Assembly: GCA_964369805.1 (NCBI GenBank)
Contig: CAYJFM010000005.1
Coordinates: forward strand, 1-63,813
DNA length: 63,813 nt
Direction of reading: 5' to 3'
From: CAYJHC01 sp964369805
GTDB taxonomy: Bacteria; Bacillota; Clostridia; Peptostreptococcales; Anaerovoracaceae
The position numbers and the translations under genes are program-made. Under the pieces are notes generated by a model. The model worked only from the letters and a program-made list of their open reading frames with translations, made no database searches and was not told the origin of the DNA. Positions 33,097 through 41,001 of the stretch are shown here, piece after piece (position 1 is the first letter of the stretch; every line of letters starts with the position of its first letter).

Positions 33097-34463
33097 TGAA
33101 TTTTGAAAATAAGAGAATACTAGTTGTTGGGCTTGGTAAATCAGGTACTAGTGCAGTAGAAGCCCTATACACAAAAGGTGCGAGGGTGTATGTTCTTGAT
33201 GATAGAGATGGGAAAGAACTAACAGAAGACACTATAAAATTAGTTGAAGAAAAGGTGGAAAAAAGTTACCTAGGTGGAGACACTTTGCCAGGAGAAACAT
33301 TTGATTATGTAGTGGTAAGTCCTGGGGTGGCGTTAGAGAAGAAGGTGATTACCGAACAAAAAGAAAAAGGTGCCGTAATAATGGGTGAGCTTGAGCTAGC
33401 TTACCAAATGTGCAGTGGTAAATTTCTTGGCATAACAGGTACTAATGGAAAAACAACAACGACGACTTTAGTGGGAGAAATTTTTGGTAAAACAGACCTA
33501 AACTATAAAGTGGTTGGAAATATTGGACTTCCTGTAGTAACAGAAGTAATCAAAGGTGATGAAAACACCTGGTATGTGACTGAAATATCAAGTTTTCAAT
33601 TAGAGAGTATTATTGATTTTAAACCAAAGGTATCCGCGGTTTTAAACTTAACACCAGATCATATTGACAGGCATAAAACTTTTGAAAACTATGGAGAAGC
33701 AAAGAGTAGGATAACTGAAAACCAAAGTGAAGAAGACTTTTTTATTAGGAATTTGGACGATGAAGAATGCAAAGTTTTAGGATGCAACTCAAAGGCCAAC
33801 TTAGTGTATTTCTCTAAAACGGAAGGGAAGGGTCTAATTGGTGCCTTTGTTAAAGATCAAAAGGTAATAATCAGAACTCTAGATAGAGAGGAAATTCCAA
33901 TAATTGATATAAGTGAAATACCGCTACCTGGAACTCATAATCTTGAAAACGTGCTTGCAGCAGTAGCTCTTTGTTACTTCAGTGGGATTGATAGGAGTTA
34001 TATTAGAGAAGGTATCGTTAGCTTTGCTGGTGTGGAGCATAGAGTTGAAGTTTTTGCAGAAAAAAATGGTATAAAATTTATAAATGATTCCAAAGGTACT
34101 AATCCAGATGCTACTATCAAGGCTGTAGAAGCTATGAATGATAATATTATTTTAGTTGCAGGTGGATATGATAAAGATGCGGACTTCTCAGAGCTGTTAG
34201 AGTTTTCTAAAGGGAAGGTTAAAACTTTGCTTCTGCTTGGGCAGACTAAAGAAAAAATCGCGATCAAAGCAGTAGAGTTAGGATATGAAGATATATATTT
34301 ATTGGAAGATCTTGAAGAATGTGTAGAGAAGTCAAAAGAACTTGCTGGTGCAGGAGATAAAATTTTGTTGTCACCAGCCTGCGCTAGTTGGGGCATGTAT
34401 CCTAACTATGAAGTTAGGGGTAAGCACTTTAAAGAGTTGGTAAGTAAAAATTTTGAAATTTAA
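33096..34463 (+). CDS. murD: UDP-MurNAc-L-Ala--D-Glu ligase MurD
   Basis: A 455-residue ligase from ATG at 33096, which overlaps the mraY stop (TAATG); a longer frame from 33009 lies wholly within mraY. N-terminal Rossmann part (ILVVGLGKSGTSAVEAL), ATP-binding GITGTNGKTTTTTL, and the C-terminal ILLSPACASWGMYPNYEVRG. It adds D-glutamate to UDP-MurNAc-L-Ala. A 120-base gap with no visible structure separates it from ftsW. Confidence 0.95.
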   Translation: MNFENKRILVVGLGKSGTSAVEALYTKGARVYVLDDRDGKELTEDTIKLVEEKVEKSYLGGDTLPGETFDYVVVSPGVALEKKVITEQKEKGAVIMGELELAYQMCSGKFLGITGTNGKTTTTTLVGEIFGKTDLNYKVVGNIGLPVVTEVIKGDENTWYVTEISSFQLESIIDFKPKVSAVLNLTPDHIDRHKTFENYGEAKSRITENQSEEDFFIRNLDDEECKVLGCNSKANLVYFSKTEGKGLIGAFVKDQKVIIRTLDREEIPIIDISEIPLPGTHNLENVLAAVALCYFSGIDRSYIREGIVSFAGVEHRVEVFAEKNGIKFINDSKGTNPDATIKAVEAMNDNIILVAGGYDKDADFSELLEFSKGKVKTLLLLGQTKEKIAIKAVELGYEDIYLLEDLEECVEKSKELAGAGDKILLSPACASWGMYPNYEVRGKHFKELVSKNFEI

Positions 34464-34583
34464 TTCTTTTAGAAAAAATATTCTTGTAAAAGATAAGACT
34501 TAGTTCTATAAGTTCAAAAATGCTAAAATTAAGTTTTTGAGAAAGAATGGAGTCTACAAGGAGATGGGAAGAGAAATATACTT

Positions 34584-35807
34584 GTGAAAAAGAAAGAAAT
34601 TAAGAGAAAAGAAAAGCAAAATACAGAAAAAAAGAAGAAGTATAAATTCAATCCGAAAATCAAAAAAATGAGGTTTTCAGAAACAAAATATCCAGCAGAT
34701 AGTTTGTTAATCATATTCATTGTTGGAATAATTACGATAGGGATTGTTATGATATTTAGTGCAAGTTCATACTGGGCGTTGAACCAAACAGGAAATCCGT
34801 ATCAATATCTTTTTGACCAGTGCTTGTGGGTACTTCTAGGAGGAATTGCCATGTATGTAGCCTCGGTCATTGATTGCAGAAAATATAGAGAGTTATCGCC
34901 AATAATTTTTGCAATAGGAATAGTTCTTTTGTTGCTCTTGTTTATCCCTGGGGTTGGAGTAACTGTTAATAATGCTACTAGATGGATAGCTTTAGGGCCT
35001 CTTACAATTATGCCTGGAGAAATAGCTAAAGTTACAACTATTTTATTTATGGCACACTTGTTATCAAGGCAAGAAGGGGTTGTTAATTCTATGAAAAAAG
35101 GAATACTTCCAGTTTTTTTAAGTGCGGGTTTGGTAGTTGGACTTATTAGTATTGAAAATATGTCAACGGCTTTGACTGTAGCAGGAATAATTGTAGCAAT
35201 GCTTGTAATAGCTGGCTTGAACATGAAATACTTTGTGATGGTAGGAGGAGTTGGTATTGTTGGTGCTTTTGCCATGCTCCTAAGTGATAGTGGAGGATAT
35301 AGACTAGATAGAATTACTAGTTTTTTAGACCCATTTAATGATCCTCAAGGGAGCGGATATCAAGTTGTACAATCGTTGTTAGCTTTAGGTGGCGGCGGTC
35401 TATGGGGCAAAGGGCTAGGAAACAGTGTTCAAAAAAATCTTTACCTGCCTGAACCGCAAAATGATTTTATTTTTGCTATAATTGGTGAAGAATTAGGTTT
35501 TGTAGGAGCGATGGTTATAATATTGCTATACATAGTCATAATATGGAGAGGTATAAAGATAACTATTGAAACAAGGGAACTGTACTTGACTTTACTTGCA
35601 GGCGGTATAACGGCAATGATTGCAATTCAAGTTGCTTTTAATATTGGTGTAGTTACATCATCAATACCTCCGACAGGCGTGATTCTTCCTTTAGTAAGTT
35701 ACGGAGGGAATGCAACTTTACTGGTAATGGGACTTTTAGGCATATTACTCAATATTTCTAGGCAAAACAATAAAGCTATAATGTTAGAAGGGGAGAAAGT
35801 ACAATGA
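34584..35807 (+). CDS. ftsW: FtsW/SEDS peptidoglycan polymerase
   Basis: A 407-residue SEDS protein with about ten helices, starting at GTG 34584. A very basic 30-residue cytoplasmic N-terminus precedes helix 1. SEDS signatures include the GPLTIMPGEIAKV segment, the extracellular loop with DSGGYRLDRI, GGGLWGKGLGNS and the C-terminal TGVILPLVSYGGNATL. It polymerises glycan strands at the septum with the class B PBP. It overlaps murG by four bases (ATGA). Confidence 0.93.
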   Translation: MKKKEIKRKEKQNTEKKKKYKFNPKIKKMRFSETKYPADSLLIIFIVGIITIGIVMIFSASSYWALNQTGNPYQYLFDQCLWVLLGGIAMYVASVIDCRKYRELSPIIFAIGIVLLLLLFIPGVGVTVNNATRWIALGPLTIMPGEIAKVTTILFMAHLLSRQEGVVNSMKKGILPVFLSAGLVVGLISIENMSTALTVAGIIVAMLVIAGLNMKYFVMVGGVGIVGAFAMLLSDSGGYRLDRITSFLDPFNDPQGSGYQVVQSLLALGGGGLWGKGLGNSVQKNLYLPEPQNDFIFAIIGEELGFVGAMVIILLYIVIIWRGIKITIETRELYLTLLAGGITAMIAIQVAFNIGVVTSSIPPTGVILPLVSYGGNATLLVMGLLGILLNISRQNNKAIMLEGEKVQ

Positions 35808-36886
35808 GATTGTTGATAACTGGCGGAGGTACAGGGGGGCACGTCTACCCTGGAATTGCTATTGCAGATAAGTTGGTAAGTGAAGCTGGGGAAAATGAAG
35901 TACTTTTCGTTGGTACAGAAAGAGGGATGGAAAGTAAGATAGTACCTGATTTTGGTTATAATATAGAATACATAACAGCCAGTGGATTAAATAGAAAAAA
36001 CTTGATGAAAAATGTAAAGTTTGTAGCTGATTATATTGGTGGAAGAAAAAAAGCTAAGAATATAATAAAAAAGTTTAGGCCAGATGCTGTAATTGGGACA
36101 GGAGGTTATGTTTCAGGCCCAGTTATGGGGGCAGCTATTTCTATGAAAATACCCACCTTTATTCAAGAACAGAATGCTACTCCAGGTATGGCGAATAAAA
36201 GTTTTGAGAAAAAAGCTGAAAAGATTTTTCTTGGATTTGGCAAAGCAGGGGTGCATTTTAAGGAAAAGAATAAACATGTTGTATCTGGAAACCCAATTTC
36301 AAAGCGATTCGAAAACTTAGAGGAAGCTGAATGCAGGAAACAACTTGGATACAGAGATGAAGAATTTGTTATACTGATTTTTGGTGGTAGTCTAGGCGCA
36401 GCGGAAATAAACAAAGCAGCACTAAATATGATAAGTAAATTCAACAATTACGAAAATGTACGGATCGTATTAATCACAGGAAGTAGGTTTTTTGAAAAAA
36501 TAAAAGCAGAAGGTGAGCATTTTTATAATGCAGATATTATTGAATATGCAAAAAATATTGAAATATACATGTCTGCAGCGAATTTAGTTATAGGAAGAAG
36601 CGGGGCTCTAACTGTATCAGAACTTGCATATCTTGGAAAGCCATGTATATTTGTGCCATCACCTAATGTAACAGGAAACCACCAATATTATAATGCGGAA
36701 GATATAGCAAATTCGGGAGCAGCGGTTTTAATTGAAGAAAAGGATATAGATGTTATATATAAGGAAACGAAAAACTTAGTTGAAAATAAAGAGTTTTACA
36801 ATAGCCTGTTACTGAAAGGCGAAGGTTTAAAAGGGGTAAATGGGGCTGACATCATTGTAGAAGTGATTAAAAACCATTTAAAATAA
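35804..36886 (+). CDS. murG: UDP-GlcNAc:lipid I N-acetylglucosaminyltransferase MurG
   Basis: A 360-residue GT-B enzyme. The N-terminal glycine-rich loop GGGTGGHVYPGIAIAD binds the diphosphate, GTGGYVSGPVM is the second G-loop, and the UDP-GlcNAc site includes FGGSLGAAEIN and IGRSGALTVSEL. It forms lipid II at the inner membrane face. Start overlaps the ftsW stop by four bases after GGGGAG. Confidence 0.96.
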   Translation: MRLLITGGGTGGHVYPGIAIADKLVSEAGENEVLFVGTERGMESKIVPDFGYNIEYITASGLNRKNLMKNVKFVADYIGGRKKAKNIIKKFRPDAVIGTGGYVSGPVMGAAISMKIPTFIQEQNATPGMANKSFEKKAEKIFLGFGKAGVHFKEKNKHVVSGNPISKRFENLEEAECRKQLGYRDEEFVILIFGGSLGAAEINKAALNMISKFNNYENVRIVLITGSRFFEKIKAEGEHFYNADIIEYAKNIEIYMSAANLVIGRSGALTVSELAYLGKPCIFVPSPNVTGNHQYYNAEDIANSGAAVLIEEKDIDVIYKETKNLVENKEFYNSLLLKGEGLKGVNGADIIVEVIKNHLK

Positions 36887-36922
36887 ATTGGAGCAAATAA
36901 TAGAGAAAGAATATTAGTATAT

Positions 36923-37816
36923 ATGCAAAAAAAGCAGAAATATAAAAGTAAATATGAAGGAAGAACCTTTGAGGAAGTATTTGGTACAGCTGCTAATTCG
37001 CAAAGTGAAGAATTAAAAAAGAGTGAACAAGAGGAAAGCGGAACAAAGAAGGTACACAGAAATACTAGAAAAAAGAAGAGGAGAAAAAAGAGTAAGAATT
37101 ACTTACTTAGGATACTGGTAGCAATAGTGGTAATAGTAGCGGTAGGTTTATTTATTACTTCAGATTATTTTAATGTTGAAAAAATCAATATAGTTGGTAA
37201 TTCGAAATATAGTTCAGAAAAACTAATTGAGGTGGGAGCGTTGAAAGCATCAGGCAATTTGTTCTTTACGAATGTAGGAGACGGAATAGAAAAGATAGAA
37301 GAGCTTCCTTATGTAGAAAATGTTTCTATTGAAAGAAAACTTCCAGACACCTTAAATATTGTTCTCACTGAAAGAGTTCCGGTTATAGCTATTAAAGATG
37401 AAAAGGAATTTGTTTTAATAGATGATGAAGGCTATGTTTTAGAGAAAGTGGAGACACTTGAGAATATAACCTTATTAGAAGGGGTAACTCTTGAAAACAA
37501 AAAGGTTGGAGAGAAGGTATTAGTTGAAGAAGAAGTGGAGCTTGAAAAGGGATTAGAATTAATGGCGACTGCAAATGAAACTGGAATTGTTTTTGAAAAA
37601 ATTGAAATTATTCCAGTAACCGAAGAAAGTGCAAATGTAAAAGGTTATTTTAATTCAGCTTTTTTATGTTCAGGAGACTTGGCTGAGGTGCAGGCTGCTA
37701 TGACAGAAAATTATTTATCTGAGATATTGACTGAATTAGAAACTAGGGGTCTTGAAAGAGGCACTATTATAGTAGGTGGTGGGGATAGCATTTCCTTCAC
37801 ACCTGAAGTAAGATGA
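36923..37816 (+). CDS. ftsQ: Cell division protein FtsQ/DivIB
   Basis: A 297-residue bitopic protein: a highly basic cytoplasmic part (about 1-55, rich in KKRRKK), one helix (56-76), then a POTRA domain (starting FNVEKINIVGNSKYSSE) and the FtsQ domain with RKLPDTLNIVLTERVPV. It joins FtsL and FtsB in the divisome. murC, murB and murA, often located between murG and ftsQ, are absent. A stem-loop follows at 37833-37868. Confidence 0.92.
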   Translation: MQKKQKYKSKYEGRTFEEVFGTAANSQSEELKKSEQEESGTKKVHRNTRKKKRRKKSKNYLLRILVAIVVIVAVGLFITSDYFNVEKINIVGNSKYSSEKLIEVGALKASGNLFFTNVGDGIEKIEELPYVENVSIERKLPDTLNIVLTERVPVIAIKDEKEFVLIDDEGYVLEKVETLENITLLEGVTLENKKVGEKVLVEEEVELEKGLELMATANETGIVFEKIEIIPVTEESANVKGYFNSAFLCSGDLAEVQAAMTENYLSEILTELETRGLERGTIIVGGGDSISFTPEVR

Positions 37817-37832
37817 GGCTAGGGGAATTAGA

Positions 37833-37912
37833 GAAATAGATTAAATATTGGTGAATATTTGCTATTTCTATGGTAAAATCAATAGACAAAACACAAGTAT
37901 ATATGTTATAAT
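37833..37912 (+). promoter_or_regulatory. Stem-loop and probable promoter before ftsZ
   Basis: Nested repeat GAAATAG (37833-37839) / CTATTTC (37862-37868) with inner AAATATT/AATATTT, then TAGACA (37883-37888), 18 bases, TATAAT (37907-37912). It suggests that ftsZ has its own promoter in addition to read-through. Confidence 0.6.
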
Positions 37913-37955
37913 TAATAATTAAACGAATTCTGTATCTTTAGGAGGATAAAATAGT

Positions 37956-39092
37956 ATGTTACAATTTGAAATAGGTGAAGAGAGTAACGCGAAAATAATG
38001 GTAATCGGTGTAGGCGGCGGTGGCTGCAATGCTGTTAATAGAATGATAGATACTGGCGCAAAAGGTGTAAATTACATGGCAGTAAATACCGACAAACAAG
38101 CATTATTATCTTGCGGAGCTGAAACTAAGTTACAAATAGGCGAAAAGCTTACAAAGGGATTAGGTGCAGGTGGAAACCCAGAAGTTGGACAAAAATCTGC
38201 AGAAGAAAACATTGAAGATATTGCAAAATTTATTAGCGGTTTTGAAATGGTGTTTATAACAGCTGGACTAGGCGGTGGTACTGGTACTGGAGCAGCACCA
38301 ATTATTGCTAAGATAGCAAAAGATATGGGTATCCTAACTGTTGCAGTAGTAACAAGACCTTTCTCTTTCGAAGGAAGCAGAAGAGCTAAACATGCAGCAA
38401 TGGGAGAAGAGTACCTAAAGAAATTTGTGGATTCGATAGTTATCGTTCCTAATGATAAGATATTAGAAATCTCAGATGAAGATACTGGATTAATGGATGC
38501 ATTTGATAAGGCAGACGAAGTTCTTAGACAAGGAGTTCAAGGAATTACAGATTTGATTACTGAGGATGGATTAATAAATCTAGACTTTGCTGATGTTGAA
38601 ACAGTAATGAGAGACAAGGGCGTAGCTCACATGGGAATTGGTGAAGGTAAAGGCGAAAGAAAAGTTAGTGATGCGATTAAGCAAGCACTAGAAAGCCCAC
38701 TACTTGAAACTTCAGTAGCTGGAGCAAGAGCTATTATCTTAAACATTACAGGTGGTTCTGACCTAAAAATGAAAGAAGTGAGCGAAGTTGCTGATCAAAT
38801 TAGAGCAGCTGCAAGTGAAGAAGCGATCATTATCTTAGGTGCAGCAATTAAAGATGGTATGGAAGGCGAAATTAGTACAACTGTTATTGCAACAGGATTT
38901 GTACCTGAAGAGCCACTACAACCAAAGGAAGCTCCAAAACCTATTGCTCCTGAAGTAGTGGTTGAGCAAAAACCTCAAATTGTTGAGTATGATACAGAAC
39001 CAAAACAAGCTGAGAAGAAAGCTGACTTTGAAGACAGTTATGAAACTGCTAAACAATTCAAGATACCAGACTTCTTACAGGATAAAAAATAA
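37956..39092 (+). CDS. ftsZ: Cell division GTPase FtsZ
   Basis: A 378-residue tubulin-like GTPase: N-terminal GVGGGGCNAVNRMID, tubulin signature GLGGGTGTGAAPI, T7-loop region NLDFADVETVM, a variable linker (about 320-360) and the conserved C-terminal peptide FKIPDFLQ that binds FtsA, SepF or ZapA. ftsA does not occur next to it, so tethering may rely on SepF or a distant ftsA. AGGAGG precedes the ATG; a strong terminator follows. Confidence 0.97.
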   Translation: MLQFEIGEESNAKIMVIGVGGGGCNAVNRMIDTGAKGVNYMAVNTDKQALLSCGAETKLQIGEKLTKGLGAGGNPEVGQKSAEENIEDIAKFISGFEMVFITAGLGGGTGTGAAPIIAKIAKDMGILTVAVVTRPFSFEGSRRAKHAAMGEEYLKKFVDSIVIVPNDKILEISDEDTGLMDAFDKADEVLRQGVQGITDLITEDGLINLDFADVETVMRDKGVAHMGIGEGKGERKVSDAIKQALESPLLETSVAGARAIILNITGGSDLKMKEVSEVADQIRAAASEEAIIILGAAIKDGMEGEISTTVIATGFVPEEPLQPKEAPKPIAPEVVVEQKPQIVEYDTEPKQAEKKADFEDSYETAKQFKIPDFLQDKK

Positions 39093-39096
39093 AACT

Positions 39097-39120
39097 AAAG
39101 CCGGTTCATCCGGCTTTTTT
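39097..39120 (+). terminator. Terminator after ftsZ
   Basis: AAAGCCGG (39097-39104) / CCGGCTTT (39110-39117) with five-base loop followed by TTTTTT; ends the division cluster. Confidence 0.92.
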
Positions 39121-39137
39121 AAGGTGGTAGCTAAAGG

Positions 39138-39941
39138 GTGGAAACAAATATAGAACTAATTGAAAAAATAACTTCAAAAGAAAATAAAACATATAAAAAT
39201 ATGTTAAAATTGAAATTGAAAAAATATAGAGATAAAGAAGGAACCTACCTTATTGAAGGCGAAAATCTAGTAATGGATTGCCTACAAAAGGGTGGGGTTT
39301 CCCTTATTATATTCTCGGAGAGTAAATTCAAAAAAAATAGAGATATCTTAAATAAAACAAGAGAATTTGAAAAACTGAGACTATGTATTTTTGAAGACAA
39401 ACTATTTGAAAAAATTGCTGAAACAGAAAATTCCCAGGGGATTATTGGTGTAGCCAAAAAGAAAAATATAACTATGGCGGAATTTTTTGCCGATGGAAAT
39501 AAAAAAATCATAGTTCTTGACAAAGTGTCAGACCCGGGAAATATTGGAACAATAATAAGGACAGCAAGGGCAACTGATCATAAAATCATTTTAACAAAAG
39601 GAACCGTCGATCCATATAGTCCAAAAGTTGTGAGAGCATCAATGGGAGCAATTTTAGATATACCTCTTATCCAAAGTGATAGCTATGAAGAGTTAGTAGA
39701 AGTACTAAAACGCAATGAAATTCCAATAGTAGGGGCAATCTTAAATGGGAATACTCCATTTGAGGAATTAAACCTAACAAATGGTGGGGCAATTATACTA
39801 GGAAATGAAGGCGAAGGAATAAGCGAAGAGCTAATAAAAAAGATTGATATTGGTGTTACTATACCTATGGAAGATAAAGTAGAGTCCTTAAATGTATCTA
39901 TTGCAGGAGCTCTTTTAATGTATAAAGCGTATTTAAAGTAA
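39138..39941 (+). CDS. TrmH/SpoU-family RNA 2'-O-methyltransferase
   Basis: A 267-residue protein starting at GTG 39138. An N-terminal substrate-binding part (about 1-95, KYRDKEGTYLIEGENLV) precedes a SPOUT knot domain with motif 1 VSDPGNIGTIIRTARA, motif 2 IILGNEGEGIS and motif 3 LNVSIAGALLMY. It should methylate a ribose in 23S rRNA or tRNA. It lies 19 bases before pheS, the same association seen in many Firmicutes. Confidence 0.92.
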   Translation: METNIELIEKITSKENKTYKNMLKLKLKKYRDKEGTYLIEGENLVMDCLQKGGVSLIIFSESKFKKNRDILNKTREFEKLRLCIFEDKLFEKIAETENSQGIIGVAKKKNITMAEFFADGNKKIIVLDKVSDPGNIGTIIRTARATDHKIILTKGTVDPYSPKVVRASMGAILDIPLIQSDSYEELVEVLKRNEIPIVGAILNGNTPFEELNLTNGGAIILGNEGEGISEELIKKIDIGVTIPMEDKVESLNVSIAGALLMYKAYLK

Positions 39942-39960
39942 TTAAAAAAGGCAGGAAAAA

Positions 39961-40983
39961 ATGCGAAATCAACTAAATGAAATAATAAAAACAGCAAAAC
40001 AGCAGATTGAAAAAGCTGAAAAAATTTCGAACCTAGAAGAAATCAGAATTCAATACCTAGGCAAAAAAGGTGAACTTACAACAATTTTAAAGAATATGGG
40101 TACTCTTTCGAAAGAAGAAAAGAAAGAGTTAGGCCAAATTGCAAATGAAGCTAAAAAAGAAGTAGCAAGTGTACTCGAAAGCAAGTTTGCTAGGGTAAAA
40201 GCCATCGCAGAAGCGGAAGCTTTAAAAGCTGAAAAGATTGACGTAACAGAACCGGGCAAGGCAGCTAAACTTGGAGGCAAGCACCCTATAACAGTAACCA
40301 TAGATGAAATAAATAAAATTCTTATGTCTATGGGCTACTCAGTGGCAGAAGGACCTCAAGTTGAGACTGTGTTTAATGTTTTTGATGCACTAAACTCACC
40401 AGCAAATCATCCGTCAAGATCTCTTGCGGATACCTTTTATATTTCGGAAGATGTAGTTCTTAGAACACATACATCTTCAGTTCAAATCAGAACATTATTA
40501 AAAGAGCAACCTCCAATTAAAATAATTGCACCAGGAAGATGCTTTAGATGCGATACTCCTGATGCTACACACTCACCAATGTTCCATCAAGTTGAGGGGC
40601 TTTTAGTTGATAAAAATGTTACAATGGCTGACCTAAAAGGAACATTGGATACATTGGCTAAAAAGCTGTTTGGAGAAGAAACTAAAACAAACTTTAGACC
40701 ACACCACTTCCCATTTACAGAACCAAGTGCTGAAATGGATGTATCTTGTTTCAAATGCAAAGGTGAAGGATGTCGAATTTGTAAAGGCTCTGGTTGGATT
40801 GAGATTTTAGGCTGCGGAATGGTGCATCCAAATGTACTAAGCGTAGGAGGAATTGATACTGAAGAGTATTCAGGGTTTGCATTTGGTATGGGAGTTGAGA
40901 GAATCGCCATGCTAAAATTCGGAGTGGAAGATATTAGGCTTTTCTACGAAAATGACATGAGATTTATTGAACAATTCAAATAA
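39961..40983 (+). CDS. pheS: Phenylalanine--tRNA ligase alpha subunit
   Basis: A 340-residue class II synthetase subunit with an N-terminal coiled coil (1-90) and the catalytic domain: motif 2 region GRCFRCDTPDATHSPMFHQ, a cysteine-rich insert CFKCKGEGCRICKG that may bind zinc, and motif 3 FAFGMGVERIAML. Forms the alpha2beta2 enzyme with PheT. AAAGGCAGG precedes the ATG; no T-box leader is present, since the gap to the previous gene is only 19 bases. Confidence 0.97.
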   Translation: MRNQLNEIIKTAKQQIEKAEKISNLEEIRIQYLGKKGELTTILKNMGTLSKEEKKELGQIANEAKKEVASVLESKFARVKAIAEAEALKAEKIDVTEPGKAAKLGGKHPITVTIDEINKILMSMGYSVAEGPQVETVFNVFDALNSPANHPSRSLADTFYISEDVVLRTHTSSVQIRTLLKEQPPIKIIAPGRCFRCDTPDATHSPMFHQVEGLLVDKNVTMADLKGTLDTLAKKLFGEETKTNFRPHHFPFTEPSAEMDVSCFKCKGEGCRICKGSGWIEILGCGMVHPNVLSVGGIDTEEYSGFAFGMGVERIAMLKFGVEDIRLFYENDMRFIEQFK

Positions 40984-41001
40984 ACCACTAGGAGGAATAA
41001 A

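Noticed and set aside
39942..39960. T-box leader before pheS
   Set aside because: The gap to the preceding gene is only 19 bases, too short for a T-box.
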